59,801 nt of DNA from Afipia sp. 64-13 (lineage in GTDB: Bacteria > Pseudomonadota > Alphaproteobacteria > Rhizobiales > Xanthobacteraceae). The translations under genes and the position numbers were made by a program. The notes under the pieces were generated by a model. The model made no database searches. It worked only from the letters and a program-made list of their open reading frames with translations, and was not told the origin of the DNA. The stretch spans positions 1-59,801 of the forward strand of contig MKUJ01000024.1 in assembly GCA_001897755.1 (NCBI GenBank), read 5' to 3'. Positions 57,055-59,801 of this stretch are shown piece by piece; the stretch's first letter is position 1, and each line of letters begins with the position of its first letter.

Positions 57055-59801
57055 ATGGCTGACGTTCTCTACCGCGATCTGGACATCGAATGGCTCGATC
57101 ACGTCCAGCCGGTCGGGCTGGTTGTTGCGCCGAGCGTTCTCAAGGAACTGGGCCTGACACCGCTGCATCAGAGCCCCGTCGATACGGCGGACGCCGCCGA
57201 ATACCTAAATCCGGACGAGGCCGGGCCGGCGCTGCCAGACCCATGGGCCTTCGTGGAACAGGTGCTCGGCTGGAACGCCGCCCATGTCGCAGGAGCGCCG
57301 GGCGGTCCTGAACTGCCGGACACGCTGGTCGTGAGCTTGCCCGAGCAAGCGACGACGCTGGCGCCCACATGGGCGGTCGCCGAACTCGGGCAGAATGGCC
57401 AACCTTGGCAGCTTCTCGTCCGCATCGAGGCGGCGGACATCGAGCCGGATGGCCGCGCCCAGCTCGGCGGTTGGGAAGCCTCGCCGCATCAGCGTTTCGA
57501 GCGTCTGCTGAGAGATACCGGCGTTTTTGCCGGGCTGCTGATCACCGATCGGGAGCTACGCCTCGTCTATGCCCCGCGCGGCGAGACGTCCGGCTATCTG
57601 GCCTTCCCGTTGAGACCGCTCGGCATGGTGGCCGGGCGGCCGATGCTGGGCGGTCTGAAGCTTCTCCTTGATAGTTCGAGTCTGTTCACTGCCGCTGACA
57701 CGCACCGCCTTCCGGCTCTTCTGAAGAGGAGTCGTGATGCCCAGGCGTCGGTCTCGACCGAACTCGCCGGCCAGGTCCTCGGCGCGCTGCACGAACTGCT
57801 GCGGGGCCTCGACGCGGCCGACGCTGATCTGGTCCGGGAACTGGCACGGTCGAACCCCGGCCACCTCTATGAGGGGCTGCTCACCGTCCTCATGCGGCTG
57901 GTCTTCATCCTCTATGCCGAGGACCGGGATCTGCTGCCGTCTCGTGCCGACGCCCGCGCACGGGCGATGTATGAGACCAGCTATTCGGTCCGCGGACTCT
58001 ACGCGCGGCTCGCCGAAGATGCGGCGCTCAACCCCGACACGATGGATGAGCGGCGCGGCGGCTGGGGCCAATTGCTCGCGCTCTTCCGGCTGATCCACAA
58101 GGGACATCCGTCGCATTTCGTGCAGGCGCGCGGCGGCAAGCTTTTCGATCCGGATGAGTTCCCCTTTCTGGAAGGCCGCGCCGCCAAGGACGACGCGCCT
58201 CGCATCCTGAGTGTGTCGGACGGCTGCATTCTGCGCATCCTCGAAGGGCTGATGACCCTGAAGCTGCGCGGGCATGAACGCGAGCGCCTGTCCTACCGCA
58301 CACTGGACGTCGAGCAGATCGGCTCCGTTTACGAGACGGTGATGGGATTCACCGTCGAGGCGGCGAAGAGCAGCGTGCTCGCGATCAAAGCCGGCAAGAA
58401 CAACCGGACCCCGGTGTTCGTGGCGCTCGACGAGCTACTTGCCCGCAAGGGCAAGGACAGGATCAAGGACCTGAAGGAGAATGTCGGCCGCACGCTCACG
58501 GCCGCGCAGGCGAAGCCTGTCGAGGCGGCGAAGAGCGTCGAGGAACTGGCCGCCGCCTTCGAGAGCATGGTAGATGAGCGTGGATCGCCGCGCCACGTCA
58601 TGGCGCCGGCAGGAACGCCGATCCTTCAGCCGACCGGCGAGCGCCGCCGCACCGGCAGCCACTATACGCCTCGGAGCCTCACCCAGCCGATCGTCGCCCA
58701 TGCGCTGGAGCTGGCCTTCGAGCGGCTGGGGCCGGACGCCACGGCGGATCAGATTCTCGATCTGAAGGTTTGTGATCCGGCGATGGGTTCGGGCGCCTTC
58801 CTGGTCGAGGCCTGCCGCGCCATCGCGACTCGCCTGGTGGCAGCGTGGGCGCGCTGGCCCGAGACCCGGCCGGTGATTCCGGCGGACGAGGACGAGGAGC
58901 TGCATGCCCGCCGCCTCGTCGCGCAGCGTTGCCTCTACGGCGTGGACAAGAACCCGCGGGCGGTCGATCTGGCGAAGCTCTCACTATGGCTTGCGACGCT
59001 GGCGAAGGATCACGAGTTCACCTTCCTTGACCATGCGCTGAAATGCGGCGACAGCCTCGTGGGCCTCGACGCGGCGCAGATCGCGGCGATGCACTGGGAC
59101 ACGTCGAAGCCCGGCCTGCCACTGTTCCGCCAGTTCGTCGCCGACCGCGTGGCCGAGGCGACGAAGGCGCGCGCCGAAATCCGGTCCGCGCCGGACGATA
59201 CAATGCGTGCCGTATTGGAGCAGAAGCACAGGTTCGTGGAGAGCCGTGTCGAGCATGTCCGCGTGCTGGGGGATGCGGTGATCTCCGCGTTCTTTGCGGA
59301 GGACAAGCCGAAAGCGCGAGAGATACGGCGTGCCACCGTAGAAAGCTGGGTGTCGAGCATCGGCTCCGCGAAATGGGATGAACTCACGGCCGCTGCCGGG
59401 AGCCTGCGGACCGCCGAGAATCTGCTGCCGCCGTTTCACTGGGCTGTCGAGTTTCCAGAGGTGTTTGGGCGGGATAATCCCGGATTCGATGCGATCATCG
59501 GTAATCCGCCGTTTCTCGGAGGTAGCATCTTCTCCGGTCAAGGAGGCTCAAAACTACTGCAATGGCTCCTGGAGAGTTTCGATCCCGCGCACGGCAAAAG
59601 CGATTTGGTGTCATTCTTTTTCAGACTCGCTTTTGTCTTACTGAGGCAGAGTGGTTGCTTTGGGCTTCTAGCTACAAAGTCCGTTCGACAAGGCGTTTCG
59701 CGAGAGACAGGTTTGCAGTTCATCGTCGAGCATGGCGGAACTATTTATCGTGCAACTCGCAGAATGAAGTGGCCTGGAGATGCCGCCGTTGTCGTTTCTG
59801 T
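57055..59801 (+). CDS. drmMI: Eco57I-type adenine methyltransferase, DISARM DrmMI-like, C-terminus cut by window edge
   Basis: 915 codons are present and open to the right edge; the stop lies outside. After an N-terminal domain of about 500 residues without known motifs, HYTPRSLTQPIV (about 535) begins the N6-methyltransferase core: SAM motif I CDPAMGSGAF (573-582), motif II/III YGVDKNPRAVDLAKLSLW, and catalytic motif IV IIGNPPFLGG (NPPF at 817-820). It would methylate adenine to mark self DNA. ATG 57055 lies five bases after the helicase stop (GGGGTGAG upstream). Together with the helicase this is the start of a class 1 DISARM operon; BREX PglX-like enzymes are the main alternative family. 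Confidence 0.85.
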   Translation, partial: MADVLYRDLDIEWLDHVQPVGLVVAPSVLKELGLTPLHQSPVDTADAAEYLNPDEAGPALPDPWAFVEQVLGWNAAHVAGAPGGPELPDTLVVSLPEQATTLAPTWAVAELGQNGQPWQLLVRIEAADIEPDGRAQLGGWEASPHQRFERLLRDTGVFAGLLITDRELRLVYAPRGETSGYLAFPLRPLGMVAGRPMLGGLKLLLDSSSLFTAADTHRLPALLKRSRDAQASVSTELAGQVLGALHELLRGLDAADADLVRELARSNPGHLYEGLLTVLMRLVFILYAEDRDLLPSRADARARAMYETSYSVRGLYARLAEDAALNPDTMDERRGGWGQLLALFRLIHKGHPSHFVQARGGKLFDPDEFPFLEGRAAKDDAPRILSVSDGCILRILEGLMTLKLRGHERERLSYRTLDVEQIGSVYETVMGFTVEAAKSSVLAIKAGKNNRTPVFVALDELLARKGKDRIKDLKENVGRTLTAAQAKPVEAAKSVEELAAAFESMVDERGSPRHVMAPAGTPILQPTGERRRTGSHYTPRSLTQPIVAHALELAFERLGPDATADQILDLKVCDPAMGSGAFLVEACRAIATRLVAAWARWPETRPVIPADEDEELHARRLVAQRCLYGVDKNPRAVDLAKLSLWLATLAKDHEFTFLDHALKCGDSLVGLDAAQIAAMHWDTSKPGLPLFRQFVADRVAEATKARAEIRSAPDDTMRAVLEQKHRFVESRVEHVRVLGDAVISAFFAEDKPKAREIRRATVESWVSSIGSAKWDELTAAAGSLRTAENLLPPFHWAVEFPEVFGRDNPGFDAIIGNPPFLGGSIFSGQGGSKLLQWLLESFDPAHGKSDLVSFFFRLAFVLLRQSGCFGLLATKSVRQGVSRETGLQFIVEHGGTIYRATRRMKWPGDAAVVVS

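Noticed and set aside
53150-59801. Prophage
   Set aside because: No phage structural, terminase or integrase gene is visible; the cargo is a defence operon.

Overview
This window is high-GC chromosomal DNA from an alphaproteobacterium, most likely of the Bradyrhizobium/Rhodopseudomonas/Afipia/Nitrobacter group. Evidence for this placement: a ChvG-ChvI / HprK / EIIA-Man / HPr cluster beside ATP-type pckA, a small 4.5S-type SRP RNA just upstream of dnaX-ybaB-recR, a DUF2865 secreted protein, a DUF1036 protein, an alphaproteobacterial-type direct-repeat LexA box, and many copies of short intergenic palindromes. The placement is inferred from gene content only; no database was consulted.

Layout. 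1-1731: lepA (3' end cut by the window edge). 1862-3547: GT39-type membrane glycosyltransferase. 3618-7636 (minus): chvI-chvG-hprK then EIIA-Man-HPr, a nitrogen/carbon-sensing incomplete phosphotransferase system linked to an envelope two-component system. 7871-10386 (plus): a heme-utilisation/PNPOx-fold protein and pckA. 10446-13138: tautomerase, HxlR regulator, an unknown gene preceded by a LexA-type box, and a DUF2865 protein. 13526-18946 (minus): NhaD-like antiporter, pyrE, polA. 19054-27905: small membrane protein, acyltransferase, UDP-glucose dehydrogenase, HrpB helicase, retropepsin-like protease, DUF938 methyltransferase, phosphomannomutase. 28042-32305 (minus): LysR + YeiH exporter pair, Lrp regulator, PfkB kinase, HIT protein. 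32485-36008 (plus): SRP RNA, dnaX, ybaB, recR, exported protein. 36028-41829: AmpG-like transporter, rmuC, def-fmt-GNAT-truA. 41974-51117 (minus): nucleosidase, dapE, dapD, nucleotidase, DUF1036 protein, argB, DUF423, engB, yidC, rnpA, rpmH. 51529-53013: a sensor histidine kinase.

The accessory part starts at the tRNA-Arg(ACG) gene (53150). After it come a triplicated TTAGTCTGCG motif with dyad symmetry, a decayed 3' remnant of a DUF4143 AAA ATPase gene (two frameshifts), and then two intact, nearly abutting genes: a 1077-aa SNF2-type helicase and a large Eco57I-type adenine methyltransferase that runs off the window. This pair and order match drmD-drmMI of a class 1 DISARM anti-phage system; drmA, drmB and drmC would be expected just past the right edge. 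This is the most interesting system in the window.

Two further themes deserve attention. First, at least three families of short palindromic repeats sit in the gaps, extend into apparent gene starts (pyrE, NhaD, fmt, DUF1036) and, in one case, lie in frame inside hrpB. Second, several candidate operators are visible by eye: a LexA-type box before an unknown gene, a CtrA-type site between rmuC and def, dyads before yeiH and lrp, and a consensus-like promoter for rpmH-rnpA-yidC.
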